Origin: Candidatus Helarchaeota archaeon
GTDB lineage: Archaea; Asgardarchaeota; Lokiarchaeia; Helarchaeales; HEL-GB-A
Direction of reading: 5' to 3'
DNA: 46,724 bases
Assembly (NCBI GenBank): GCA_013375455.1
Contig: JABXJT010000036.1
Span: forward strand, 1 to 46,724
Shown: one piece after another, positions 1-7,926 of the stretch
Position numbering within the stretch: the first letter of the stretch is position 1
How the letters are laid out: each line of letters begins with the position of its first letter
Notes under the pieces: model-generated
Database searches by the model: none
The model's input: the letters and a program-made list of their open reading frames with translations, nothing else
Told to the model about the DNA's origin: nothing
Program-made: the position numbers and the translations under genes

Positions 1-349
1 TGTCTGTCCTTTTTTTGTCGAAACGTGTGGAATATATAGATTGTTATATCGTATATTGTTCTGTTTGTTTGTATAGAAGGGGATCTAATTACTGTTAACT
101 AATTCTTGGTTTATGACAGTGTTAAAAGAGAAGAAAAAGAAAGTTATCTCCAAAAATAGAGAAATATTATGTTTAATGATATGTAAAAGTGAGTAAGAAG
201 CTAGTGTTAACAGGCTGTTTTCTTAACCCAAAAATTGCCACAAAAGTTTTTTGGTTTTGTGGCAATATCACTAGCATGGGGGTGTGTGGTATTGCCTATG
301 TGTCTTATCGGGATAAACCCTAATAGACCCTTACAAAATTAATGTTCTC
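1..349. other. Intergenic region with one perfect hairpin
   Basis: No convincing gene is seen in the first 349 bases. The stretch is AT-rich, and its only clear structure is the 12-bp inverted repeat at 234-266, listed separately. No obvious BRE/TATA pair stands just ahead of the hydrolase start at 350. The left edge of the window may cut an upstream gene or its terminator. Confidence 0.5.
234..266. repeat. Perfect 12-bp inverted repeat
   Basis: ATTGCCACAAAA (234-245) and its exact reverse complement (255-266) flank a 9-base loop. As RNA this makes a stable stem in either orientation. It lies 84 bases before the hydrolase start. It could be a terminator for a leftward or off-window gene, an operator, or part of a small mobile element. 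Only the symmetry is seen; the role is unknown. Confidence 0.6.
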
Positions 350-1270
350 ATGACTCAAAAACAAAACGAGCAGATCGAAATTCACCCCCTCCTCCAACAA
401 CTGCGAACCAATCCAATTTCGGTACCGAAATATGATACGTTCATTAATTCGGAAGGTTTAAAATTATTTTACAGAATTTATGAACCAAGTTCGGGGGAAA
501 TTGAAAAAATCATTGTTGGATGCCATGGTGCGTCAGGAGATGGCGAATATTTCATACTGCTGGCAGATCAAATCGTCGAACAAACGAAAATTGCATTGTA
601 TTTCATGGATTATAGAGGACACGGACGCTCTGAAGGGACAAAGGGTGACACCAAGGATTTTCAGTTTTACATCGATGATCTGAAGGAATTTTTAACTTTC
701 CTGCGTGAAAAATATCCCAAAAAACCGTTTTTTCTTGTAGGGGAAAGCATGGGGGGCATTGTTTCGCTCAATTACGTGGCTCAAAATCCCGATTCCGTTA
801 GTGGGTTGATCGAATTTGCTCCCGGAGTACGATTTCATTTGCGATCCTTCTCTATCAAAGACCTCTTTAGAGTCATAGGGTATTTTTTTAGTTACATCAC
901 CGGACCCGGTAGGCGCGTCATAAAGGTCAAGGGGCGTGAAAATTTTGGGGTGCGAGATGAAACCCATCAACGTTACGACTTTGAGAACCCATATCACTTC
1001 GAGAAAGTCAGCCCACGGTATCTCTTGCAACTCAACAAGTTCTCCAAAAAAGCGTACTACTCGGGAGATAAAATCACATGCCCGATTATCATCTTTCAAG
1101 GCGCAGCGGATCGAGCGGTGAGTCCCGAGGGCGTTCAGACATATTTTGAGACAATTCAATCAAGTGACAAAGAGCTTCACATGGTTCCCGAATCGTTTCA
1201 CGTCTTGTTCACCGATCCCGCCTTTCCCGAGTATTGGGATATCCTGCGGGCTTGGATAAAATCCCATTAA
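350..1270 (+). CDS. Alpha/beta hydrolase, monoacylglycerol lipase/lysophospholipase-like
   Basis: This is a serine hydrolase of the alpha/beta fold, closest in motif to the lysophospholipase (COG2267, Hydrolase_4) group, which cleaves carboxylic esters such as monoacylglycerols. The nucleophile elbow is GESMGG with Ser133. An oxyanion-region HG pair lies near residue 59 (GCHGASGDG), and the strand YFMDYRGHGRSEG is typical of the family. The likely acid is Asp254 (GAADRAVSP) and the likely base His284 (ESFHVLF), so the triad is complete. At 306 aa the length is normal. There is no signal peptide, so it is probably cytosolic. It stands alone on the plus strand, and the true substrate cannot be told from sequence. 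Confidence 0.88.
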   Translation: MTQKQNEQIEIHPLLQQLRTNPISVPKYDTFINSEGLKLFYRIYEPSSGEIEKIIVGCHGASGDGEYFILLADQIVEQTKIALYFMDYRGHGRSEGTKGDTKDFQFYIDDLKEFLTFLREKYPKKPFFLVGESMGGIVSLNYVAQNPDSVSGLIEFAPGVRFHLRSFSIKDLFRVIGYFFSYITGPGRRVIKVKGRENFGVRDETHQRYDFENPYHFEKVSPRYLLQLNKFSKKAYYSGDKITCPIIIFQGAADRAVSPEGVQTYFETIQSSDKELHMVPESFHVLFTDPAFPEYWDILRAWIKSH

Positions 1271-1282
1271 ATAAAAAAAAAA

Positions 1283-1603
1283 TTAAATTAATGCAGGTAT
1301 CAGGAGAGATATAAGGATAATTACTCCAACAACACAGAAAAAGATAAGAATTTGCCAAGTGGGTATTCTTTCGGTTTCTGTACTTCGGACTCTAAGAGCA
1401 TTGATCACTAATAATCCGCACCCTATTGCTAAGCAAATAAGGCCTGCAATCATTGAATATAATCCAATAAATTGGGCAGTGTCCATGATTCCTGGTTTAC
1501 TCACTATATTGCTCGCCATATAAACAATGAAACACGCAATGACTCCCCCTAAAAAACCGACTCCCCAGATACCGTCCGGTCTATTCAAATCAAATTTTAG
1601 CAT
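1283..1603 (-). CDS. Small three-helix membrane protein, unknown function
   Basis: This 106-aa hydrophobic protein has three predicted membrane segments, at about residues 12-31, 40-65 and 84-105, separated by short polar loops. The loop ALRVRSTETERIP before the last helix is positively charged. No family is recognised. It converges on the hydrolase gene, with the two stops 12 bases apart. Its reading frame is the only long one there and its composition is typical of a real membrane protein, so I regard it as genuine but without an assignable function. Confidence 0.6.
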   Translation of the reverse strand: MLKFDLNRPDGIWGVGFLGGVIACFIVYMASNIVSKPGIMDTAQFIGLYSMIAGLICLAIGCGLLVINALRVRSTETERIPTWQILIFFCVVGVIILISLLIPALI

Positions 1604-1661
1604 TTAAATAACCTCTTTAAAATTTTGATTGTCTACTTATAAAAGAATTATTGAAACATAT

Positions 1662-2054
1662 TCATTCTTCTATTACTGAACCAGGAACGACCTCAATGAA
1701 GAGTTGTTTCTTCCGTTTCAGCCAAGACCCAAACCTAATAAGACTATACATGAACCCATATTTCTTTTGCAGGTAGCTTTTCCCTTTGAGAGCTTCAGAT
1801 CCTTCAAGGATACGGGCGGTCGCCTCAAAACATTTTCCCTCTACTTTCCCTTTGTACGAACAGGGACAAATTTCCACCTTAGGATTGTTCTGAATCCGCT
1901 TCACTTTCCACGTCTTAGACGTTGTAAAAAAATAGATCCTCTCTTCCGCATGCACAAACCACACTGGGGTGGGCACCCCCGTCCCATCTTCCCGGAATGA
2001 CGTCAGCCGCATGTATTTATGCCCTGCGAATACCTCTTCTACCATGCTACTCAA
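1662..2054 (-). CDS. PPOX-class (split beta-barrel) F420- or FMN-binding protein
   Basis: This protein resembles the pyridoxamine 5'-phosphate oxidase-like split-barrel family, in particular the short F420-dependent archaeal and actinobacterial members. Visible signatures are the strand pattern KYMRLTSFREDGTGVPTPVWF near the N-terminus, the IYFFTTSKTWKVKRIQNNP segment (conserved K..R...NP), and the later strand with ARILEG. At 130 aa it is the usual length for the single-domain form. Such proteins reduce or bind small substrates using F420 or flavin; the choice of cofactor is inferred. It is divergent from the flavoprotein at 2156, which suggests a shared redox theme. Confidence 0.75.
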   Translation of the reverse strand: MSSMVEEVFAGHKYMRLTSFREDGTGVPTPVWFVHAEERIYFFTTSKTWKVKRIQNNPKVEICPCSYKGKVEGKCFEATARILEGSEALKGKSYLQKKYGFMYSLIRFGSWLKRKKQLFIEVVPGSVIEE

Positions 2055-2155
2055 CCTTCTTATCTAAATATAAAAAATACAAACTAAAAAATAAGATACC
2101 CATTCTAATAATTAATCATATTTCATAATTTTAAATTCAAGGATGCGATTTTTCA

Positions 2156-2746
2156 ATGGAGACTAAGAAAATTGTTGTGATCATGGGAAGCCCTCGCAAA
2201 AATGGGAATAGTACTACCCTGGCGCAATCGTTTATCGAAGGAGCGCAGAAGAAGGGAGCCGAGATTAAGACTTTTCACCTTCATTATATGAACATCAAAC
2301 CGTGTTCAGGATGTGATCAGTGCATCATCAAGGCGGGATCGGGGTGCGTGATCGAGGACGATATGCAGCAGATTTACGATGCCATTCCTATGGCAGATAT
2401 CATTGTCATTGCCAGCCCCATTTATTGGTTTAATCTGAGCGCCCAGACCAAACTCTTCCTCGATCGGTGCTACGCCCTCTCGACGGTGAAAGGGCTTTCC
2501 TTCACCCACGCTTTCAAAGGGAAGGAATTCGTCATCATTTTAACTTATGGGGATGCCGACCCCTTTGTCTCCGGCGCTGTCAATGCCTTACGGTCTCTCC
2601 AAGATTGTTTCAAGTACGTGGGCGCGAAAATTGTAGGGACGCTCTACGGTAGCGCCTTAGCCGCCGGAAAAATCACCGAAAATCAGGCTTTAATGAAACA
2701 AGCGTTCGCATTGGGCAAGAAACTTGGTAAAAAAAAGGAAAAATGA
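2156..2746 (+). CDS. NADPH-dependent FMN reductase / iron-sulfur flavoprotein-like
   Basis: A flavodoxin-fold protein of the NADPH-dependent FMN reductase family. The phosphate-binding loop GSPRKNGNSTTLA (from about residue 11) is classical for FMN binding, and ASPIYWFNLSAQTKLFLDR (about residues 83-101) is the second FMN-contact segment. A cysteine cluster CSGCDQC (about residues 48-54), followed by a cysteine in GSGCV, is the spacing used by iron-sulfur flavoproteins (Isf) for a [4Fe-4S] cluster. This suggests an electron carrier rather than a simple reductase. At 196 aa it is a normal length. It is likely cytosolic. The neighbouring PPOX gene is transcribed the other way. Confidence 0.85.
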   Translation: METKKIVVIMGSPRKNGNSTTLAQSFIEGAQKKGAEIKTFHLHYMNIKPCSGCDQCIIKAGSGCVIEDDMQQIYDAIPMADIIVIASPIYWFNLSAQTKLFLDRCYALSTVKGLSFTHAFKGKEFVIILTYGDADPFVSGAVNALRSLQDCFKYVGAKIVGTLYGSALAAGKITENQALMKQAFALGKKLGKKKEK

Positions 2747-2838
2747 CCGAAACTTAAGTCGATCATTTGCGTTAGGAATGTTTAAGAGTCATTGGCAAAA
2801 AATATTATTTCATTCAAAATGTAGAGGGTGAAACTAAC

Positions 2839-3129
2839 ATGGGTTTATTGCGTAAAAGAAAAACTATCAATCCCGATCTTCTTAGAGAGATTAACAAACT
2901 AGACCTCCCGGATAAAGAAATATCCCTTATTAAGGGGAAAATCCATGAAATATGGAAGGCTGGCATTTCAGATGCTGATTTAAAAATAAAAATAGCGGTC
3001 CAAAAAATAGCCACTGTTCCTGACTTTAAGGCTGAATTCCTTGAAGCGCCAGTAAGATGTGTCATGAATATCCGTGTTACCGAACACACACCGGTTGAAG
3101 AGCAAACGAAAACCACAGAACATCATTGA
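2839..3129 (+). CDS. Hypothetical protein, 96 aa
   Basis: A small, charged, mostly helical protein beginning MGLLRKRKTINPDLLREINKL. A purine-rich Shine-Dalgarno-like GAGGGTG sits about 13 bases before the ATG. It contains one cysteine (near residue 74) and no recognisable catalytic or metal motif. It follows the flavoprotein after 92 bases on the same strand and could share its transcript. No function can be assigned. Confidence 0.55.
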   Translation: MGLLRKRKTINPDLLREINKLDLPDKEISLIKGKIHEIWKAGISDADLKIKIAVQKIATVPDFKAEFLEAPVRCVMNIRVTEHTPVEEQTKTTEHH

Positions 3130-3226
3130 GCTTAACTTGGTTGATAAATGAGTGTCGTGAAAGCCAAATTTGACGACATTTGATAAACAAGAGCTAATCA
3201 AAACTTTTGATCCATTTTTCTTTTTT

Positions 3227-3787
3227 TTACAAAAATCTGCGAACTTTTTTGCAGTACTCCTCAAATTTTTCCCCATGTTGTTCTCGCAACCATGGTTCCT
3301 CAGCAAATGGTGCGATAGCATGACCAACTATTGCCAAAATGCCTGTTATTAACACAAAAATTGAGTTACATATGAGAATTAATCCTACAAAAATACAAAA
3401 AATCGCGACGGTTTGGGGGTTTCTTGAAAATCCGTATGGTCCCTTTTGAACTAACTCACCCTTGAGGCCCACAGTAGAATGCGTGCTCAATGTTCTGATG
3501 CCCCAGATAAAAATGAAAACCCCTGCACCGGCGACCGCTCCTCCAATAATGAACCGCGAGAAATGGAAGAACATAAACGTGTCCCAGTCAACAATCCCAA
3601 CTAAGGGAACGCCTACATAGATAATTGGCAACAAACTCCACATAAACTTAAATTGCCAAGACTCTCGTGAAGGGGGAGGCCATATTCGAGATTTGGGTTT
3701 AATAACGGAAAAAATTAAGGCAAATCCGACCAATAATTCTGCTATCAGCACGATAAGGAACACGATAACGTTTAATATCATTATCAA
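3227..3787 (-). CDS. Isoprenylcysteine carboxyl methyltransferase / PEMT-like membrane methyltransferase
   Basis: A multi-pass membrane protein with about four to five helices (roughly 4-28, 48-68, 74-97, 128-160). The C-terminal half has the conserved signature of the ICMT/phospholipid methyltransferase superfamily: LVQKGPYGFSRNPQ (S-adenosylmethionine pocket), then EEPWLREQHGEKFEEYCKKVRRFL, in which the E-E pair and the E-Y-x3-V-R-R-F tail are typical. Members methylate prenylated protein C-termini, phospholipid headgroups or small lipids. Which of these applies here is unknown. It is 186 aa, normal for archaeal and bacterial members. It converges on the hypothetical gene at 2839. Confidence 0.82.
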   Translation of the reverse strand: MIMILNVIVFLIVLIAELLVGFALIFSVIKPKSRIWPPPSRESWQFKFMWSLLPIIYVGVPLVGIVDWDTFMFFHFSRFIIGGAVAGAGVFIFIWGIRTLSTHSTVGLKGELVQKGPYGFSRNPQTVAIFCIFVGLILICNSIFVLITGILAIVGHAIAPFAEEPWLREQHGEKFEEYCKKVRRFL

Positions 3788-3849
3788 TTACATCAGCTCT
3801 TTACTGTGACTAAAGTATTAAATAAAAAAAGAGGAGATTAATGGCAATC

Positions 3850-4176
3850 TTAGGCAGGGGGGGGTTTCAATCCTAAAATACCCATCGCTTCTACTGCAGT
3901 CGACAGAATCTCTATTGCTATATTTAAGCCTTTAATGGAACCGAACTCAACCGCTAACTTGCCTGCAAGATCTAGTGCTTCCGCGACCTTGCCTGGTTTA
4001 ACCTCTGATATCGCAATGACGGTTATTCCCTCAGTGGTTGCCTTTACGGCTGCTTGTACAACTGTTTTCGCAATTGAGCGATCCGGAGGGAATTTCTTTG
4101 AAACCTCTAACCATTTCTTTCCAACTTCGTCCGCCTCACTAAGCGGATAGGTCGTTGTCGTCATGAGATATACCAT
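3850..4176 (-). CDS. Hypothetical small protein downstream of the oxidase operon
   Basis: A 108-aa soluble protein with an alternating strand-helix pattern (YLMTTTTYPL; a V-A-I-S-E-V strand; a long Ala-rich helix ending in GILGLKPPPA). This is suggestive of a small ferredoxin-like alpha/beta fold, which is an inference only. The start at 4176 is supported by a strong GGAGGT eight bases upstream. It lies 144 bases downstream of the HdrD-like gene on the same strand, so it could be the last gene of the oxidase unit or be read independently. No family is recognised. Confidence 0.6.
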   Translation of the reverse strand: MVYLMTTTTYPLSEADEVGKKWLEVSKKFPPDRSIAKTVVQAAVKATTEGITVIAISEVKPGKVAEALDLAGKLAVEFGSIKGLNIAIEILSTAVEAMGILGLKPPPA

Positions 4177-4320
4177 TTTTGATTACCTCCACTCACGTTT
4201 TTGTGAAATCACTCCCATATTAATTTGAAAGTGATACCACCTAATTTCTTTCTTCTAAAATTTAAAGGTTTTCAAAACAGAGGGTTGACGCGCTTTTTTT
4301 AAAGAAAAAAAAGGAGAAAT

Positions 4321-5847
4321 TTAATCAATTAATTCGTTCAATATTTCCAAGAGATCGAAGATTTTCCCTTTAAACTTACCCCCAACTGATGCATTTTCGG
4401 GTTTGCCTTCTGGACCTTCTCGGGCGGCCTGGCCCATGTTCAATTCACAGAAGGGACACATAGTAAGCAATACTTCTGCCCCAGTAGCATCGGCTTCTTC
4501 TAACCGTTCATTCGCGGCATTCCATGCAAATTCAGGATATTGTGCTTTAACACCACCACCAGCACCACAGCAAAGGGAATTCTCACCGATGCGGTACATT
4601 TCTTTCAATTCCAGACCGGGAATCGCTCGCATCATAGCACGGGGCATCTCAATCCACCGTTTGCGTTCAAATTGATTCGGGACGTAGATCTTCCACATAT
4701 TATTGTCGCCTTCACCGGTAACCTTCTCAATTGCCTGATCTTTGATAGCATGCGCGAAATGCCTGAATGTGTGACAAGGATCGTGCCACGTCACGGGACC
4801 TTTCGTCCATTGCTTTGTAATTTTGATTTTATTTTCATGTAGTTCAGGGGGGAATGGTTCTCCTTTCTTCAATGGAGATTTTTCGGGATCCGCGTATTTA
4901 GGACAGAACAAATTAGCGCAATGTTTCGCTCCCACGGGATTATATTGCCCACACGCGGGACAATGAACAGTCATATAATCAGCAAGGAATTCAACTACGT
5001 GCATTGCCTTATATTTGACTTCGTGGTCTCCGAATTTAGGGTAGTCGATTTTAAATGTACGATGACAGCCAGCACAGCTGAATAAAACAATATCAAATCG
5101 ATTGAAATGGTCAATATTGGTGTTGGCCACTTTTTTGGCCACGTCCCACTGGCCTGTACGAAAGATTACAGAGCCGCAACAAACTTCATCGGTCAAAATA
5201 GTATATTTAGGAATAACGCCTTTCTTCACCAATTTATTCAGCAATTCTACGGTCGCATTCGCCATCTCTTGCATTCGATATGATGCGGTACAACCAACAT
5301 AATAGGCAATTTTCGCATCAGGATCGTCGATTACAGCTTTATCAGGCACCCATTTTGTGCGTTCGACGTGTTCTTCATTGTAAGGGTTATTTTTTGCATC
5401 AATTAATTTTCGTATCCCTGCGTGCTTCGGAGCCATTTCAACTCCGGCTTCGTACAAACAGGCTCTAAGCGCTTCATTGATATCAACGGTGGGGAGGTTA
5501 TTCTCGCATTGCATGGAGCAGTTACCACAGGTGGGACAACGAAAGAGAATTTCATACATTTGCTGGCGAATTTTTTCATCCTTTAGGTCTAAATCCCCCT
5601 CTAGAACCGCTCTCGCCATCCACATACGGCCGGCGTTCCAGAAGCCTTCCCATCCATAGAAATGACCAGCGGGGCAGCCATCCAACATGCCTTCATATAA
5701 AACGCCCTTATGCTCACCAAGACCCTCCCTGTCAGGTTCTCCACTGTAGGAGAAACGACATGCTCTGCAATGAATGCAGCGATAAAGTTCGTCTTTCAGT
5801 TCCTGTAATTTTTTCATTCCGCCAACTTTTTCTTTTGTATCAGCCAT
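4321..5847 (-). CDS. HdrD/GlcF-like iron-sulfur oxidoreductase subunit with zinc-ribbon insert
   Basis: Predicted electron-transfer subunit that accepts electrons from the adjacent FAD oxidase. The N-terminal ferredoxin-like part has an atypical first cluster site (C24, C27, C30, then a distant CP at 58) and a canonical second one (CPTCGNCSMQC, about residue 104). Two CCG domains follow: VGCTASY...VCCGS...CAGCH, and DPCH...SLCCGAGGG...CPFC. These bind a non-cubane [4Fe-4S] in heterodisulfide reductase HdrB/D and occur in glycolate and lactate oxidase subunit GlcF/LldE. Between them sits an extra C4 zinc-ribbon (CPACGQ...CANLFCP, about 294-318), not usual for HdrD/GlcF. It starts 11 bases after the FAD-oxidase gene, so the two are almost surely co-transcribed. 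No membrane helix is present. Confidence 0.88.
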   Translation of the reverse strand: MADTKEKVGGMKKLQELKDELYRCIHCRACRFSYSGEPDREGLGEHKGVLYEGMLDGCPAGHFYGWEGFWNAGRMWMARAVLEGDLDLKDEKIRQQMYEILFRCPTCGNCSMQCENNLPTVDINEALRACLYEAGVEMAPKHAGIRKLIDAKNNPYNEEHVERTKWVPDKAVIDDPDAKIAYYVGCTASYRMQEMANATVELLNKLVKKGVIPKYTILTDEVCCGSVIFRTGQWDVAKKVANTNIDHFNRFDIVLFSCAGCHRTFKIDYPKFGDHEVKYKAMHVVEFLADYMTVHCPACGQYNPVGAKHCANLFCPKYADPEKSPLKKGEPFPPELHENKIKITKQWTKGPVTWHDPCHTFRHFAHAIKDQAIEKVTGEGDNNMWKIYVPNQFERKRWIEMPRAMMRAIPGLELKEMYRIGENSLCCGAGGGVKAQYPEFAWNAANERLEEADATGAEVLLTMCPFCELNMGQAAREGPEGKPENASVGGKFKGKIFDLLEILNELID

Positions 5848-5858
5848 ATTACAACCCC

Positions 5859-7448
5859 CTATTTCCTGAATCCCAAGATGTATTGTGGGATTTCCAAGGG
5901 ATCTTCAACTCCTTTTATCCAAGCTAATCTTCCGGGGTGCATTATCATATTGGGATCGATCACTTCTTTCACTTTCCGTAACATCTTATAGGCAATTGGA
6001 GCTTGTGCATATGATAGAGGCGCATGGATCGTTGGGTTTGGTCGATAATTCACCCATCCCCGCTTGAGGAACAACTTAGTACAATCTGTCTCACAGGCTT
6101 CTAATCGTTCAAAATCCTCTACCTTACGTGTGTCAAAGCAGAAGATCGGCATGACAATGCATTCCCGACAATGATCGATAGATGCGATCCACATTACTGG
6201 TGGGAATTTGTATTCTTCCATTTTCTTACAGTAGAGTTCAACGCATTCGGCCGCCTCAGACCATGGAACATACCATGTAATAAATAGAAATCCTTGTTCC
6301 CATTGACCATAAGGTATCGCAATTTTATTTGGTTTCTTTAAACGTGAAGCTATTTGAATGGGATGTAACCTTTGTTCTGTAACTTTCCCCTTAGCAATTG
6401 AGGCAAAGTCTTTGAGTATTACCTTCCGCAACTGTTTTATAACGAAATCAAGTTCCTCTTGTGAATGAGCCCAACACTCGAAATTTGTGAAATATTCAGG
6501 AATTCCCAATTTCGCCCAATACGCGTAAGTTTTTGGAATCTTATCTTTCTGCCAACGCGTAGGGACTAACCACCAATTACCAGATTGGACCATCACAAGG
6601 TGATCCGAAATTCCGCATTCATATTTTGATGCCATTAGAGTTGCATCACATAAATCTGCCCAGTTTTCAAAACCGAATGCAACTACGGTTTTAAAGTGAC
6701 AATGTGGAACAATCTTTAACGCTGCCCTTGTTACGACGCCCATAGCACCTTGTGAACCAAAAAATAGACTATGAAGATCCGGACCTAATCCATATTTATA
6801 GAAAGGTTTGGCATAACCATCTTTCTTTTCCCCTTGGTATTTTTCATCGACACCACCTAATCCCCAAGAACCAGTTCGTAGTATTTCTCCCGTGGGTAGT
6901 ACTATCTCCATTCCCATGACTAAATCAGCTTGAGGGCCAAATCTACTTGTCACAAGGCTGAATCCGCGCTCAATCGCGTCACCCATTATTGTAGCAGCGG
7001 GTGGGGCGCCATCCGCAATAGGTGGAGCCCAATCGGGGTAAAATTTTTTAAAATATGCCCAAACCTCCCCTGCCCTGACTCCTGGTTCTACGATGACATA
7101 GCGGGCGTCAGTATCAACCTCAATGATTTTATTCATTCGAGAGCACTCAAGGAGAAGGCCGCCATTCTCTAAGAGTGGGAGAGCAAACCCACCACTGAGA
7201 CCACCTGCCATTGGAGTAACAGGTATTTTGTGTTCATTGCACAATTTTAGAATTTCAGAAATCTCATTGGCATTAGCAGGACGAACCACACAATCAGGTG
7301 GTCCAGCTCGAATACCCATAATACCGCGGGACATATAGCTATACATCATTGGTTTATTTTCTGCCATAACATATTCTTCACCGACGATTGCTTTCAACTT
7401 CGCGATTATTTTATCATCAACTTCATTGTAATCCGGTACTTTACTCAT
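5859..7448 (-). CDS. FAD-linked oxidase, GlcD/D-lactate dehydrogenase-like (VAO family)
   Basis: A flavoprotein of the vanillyl-alcohol-oxidase fold that oxidises a 2-hydroxy acid or related alcohol. The FAD-binding PCMH domain is visible at about residues 40-260: CVVRPANANEISEILKLCNEH, then PMAGGLSGGFALP, then VIVEPGVRAGEVW, PIADGAPPAATIMGDAIERG and FGSQGAMGVVTRA. The C-terminal FAD-oxidase domain ends in the family tail IDPNMIMHPGRL. At 529 aa it is normal for the GlcD/4-cresol dehydrogenase group. It is the first gene of a two-gene unit with the HdrD-like protein. Together they probably form a soluble or peripheral dehydrogenase complex. The natural substrate (lactate, glycolate or an aromatic alcohol) cannot be told. 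Confidence 0.9.
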   Translation of the reverse strand: MSKVPDYNEVDDKIIAKLKAIVGEEYVMAENKPMMYSYMSRGIMGIRAGPPDCVVRPANANEISEILKLCNEHKIPVTPMAGGLSGGFALPLLENGGLLLECSRMNKIIEVDTDARYVIVEPGVRAGEVWAYFKKFYPDWAPPIADGAPPAATIMGDAIERGFSLVTSRFGPQADLVMGMEIVLPTGEILRTGSWGLGGVDEKYQGEKKDGYAKPFYKYGLGPDLHSLFFGSQGAMGVVTRAALKIVPHCHFKTVVAFGFENWADLCDATLMASKYECGISDHLVMVQSGNWWLVPTRWQKDKIPKTYAYWAKLGIPEYFTNFECWAHSQEELDFVIKQLRKVILKDFASIAKGKVTEQRLHPIQIASRLKKPNKIAIPYGQWEQGFLFITWYVPWSEAAECVELYCKKMEEYKFPPVMWIASIDHCRECIVMPIFCFDTRKVEDFERLEACETDCTKLFLKRGWVNYRPNPTIHAPLSYAQAPIAYKMLRKVKEVIDPNMIMHPGRLAWIKGVEDPLEIPQYILGFRK

Positions 7449-7591
7449 TTCTAATCACCGTTCATTAGTTATGATTTCTAATTAACGACATAAAAAAGGG
7501 CATAAAAATTTTTTCGGAAAAAAACAAAATAGTAAATGGGTATAGTTAGCTAAAGAAAAAAGAGTAAGAAAATGATGAGGCATCGTTCTTC

Positions 7592-7918
7592 ATGAGTTTA
7601 AAGGAGATTCCAGATAAAATTTTCGTGTCGCTTGGTCGGCGGGGGTTTGATCCGGTGAATCCGAAGCAGTGTCCGAAGTGTGGTAATCCAACTAACTTGG
7701 AATTCTTAGAAAAATTAGAGCACGATGATGTAGAGCATGAAGAGGGAAGAAAACAAACAGTAGATTATAAGATTCAATGCGGGCATTGTGGTAACATATT
7801 TTTTGTTCGGTTGCAGCATGTCATCCAAAAACTCGAGGCCAAAGAAAAGCGAGTAACGACGCTCGTGAATATTTTGGATGAAAATGGGAATGATCTTGGG
7901 TGGTTGGGGAATTATTAG
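7592..7918 (+). CDS. Zinc-ribbon protein, unknown function
   Basis: A 108-aa soluble protein with a C4 zinc-binding site: CPKCG at about residues 28-32 and CGHCG at about 66-70, spaced by 34 residues rich in Glu/His. This resembles a zinc ribbon with an expanded loop. The N-terminus (IFVSLGRRGFDPVNPKQ) precedes the zinc site closely, and the C-terminus ends ENGNDLGWLGNY. No catalytic motif is present. It is divergent from the oxidase unit and converges on the first 7TM-longin gene with only 8 bases between stops. Similar small zinc ribbons often serve in transcription or RNP complexes, but no specific role is supported. Confidence 0.65.
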   Translation: MSLKEIPDKIFVSLGRRGFDPVNPKQCPKCGNPTNLEFLEKLEHDDVEHEEGRKQTVDYKIQCGHCGNIFFVRLQHVIQKLEAKEKRVTTLVNILDENGNDLGWLGNY

Positions 7919-7926
7919 AAATCGAG

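Noticed and set aside
692..1159. A 155-aa minus-strand reading frame inside the hydrolase gene
   Set aside because: It lies wholly antisense to a gene with a complete catalytic triad, and its translation has no family features. It is a shadow.
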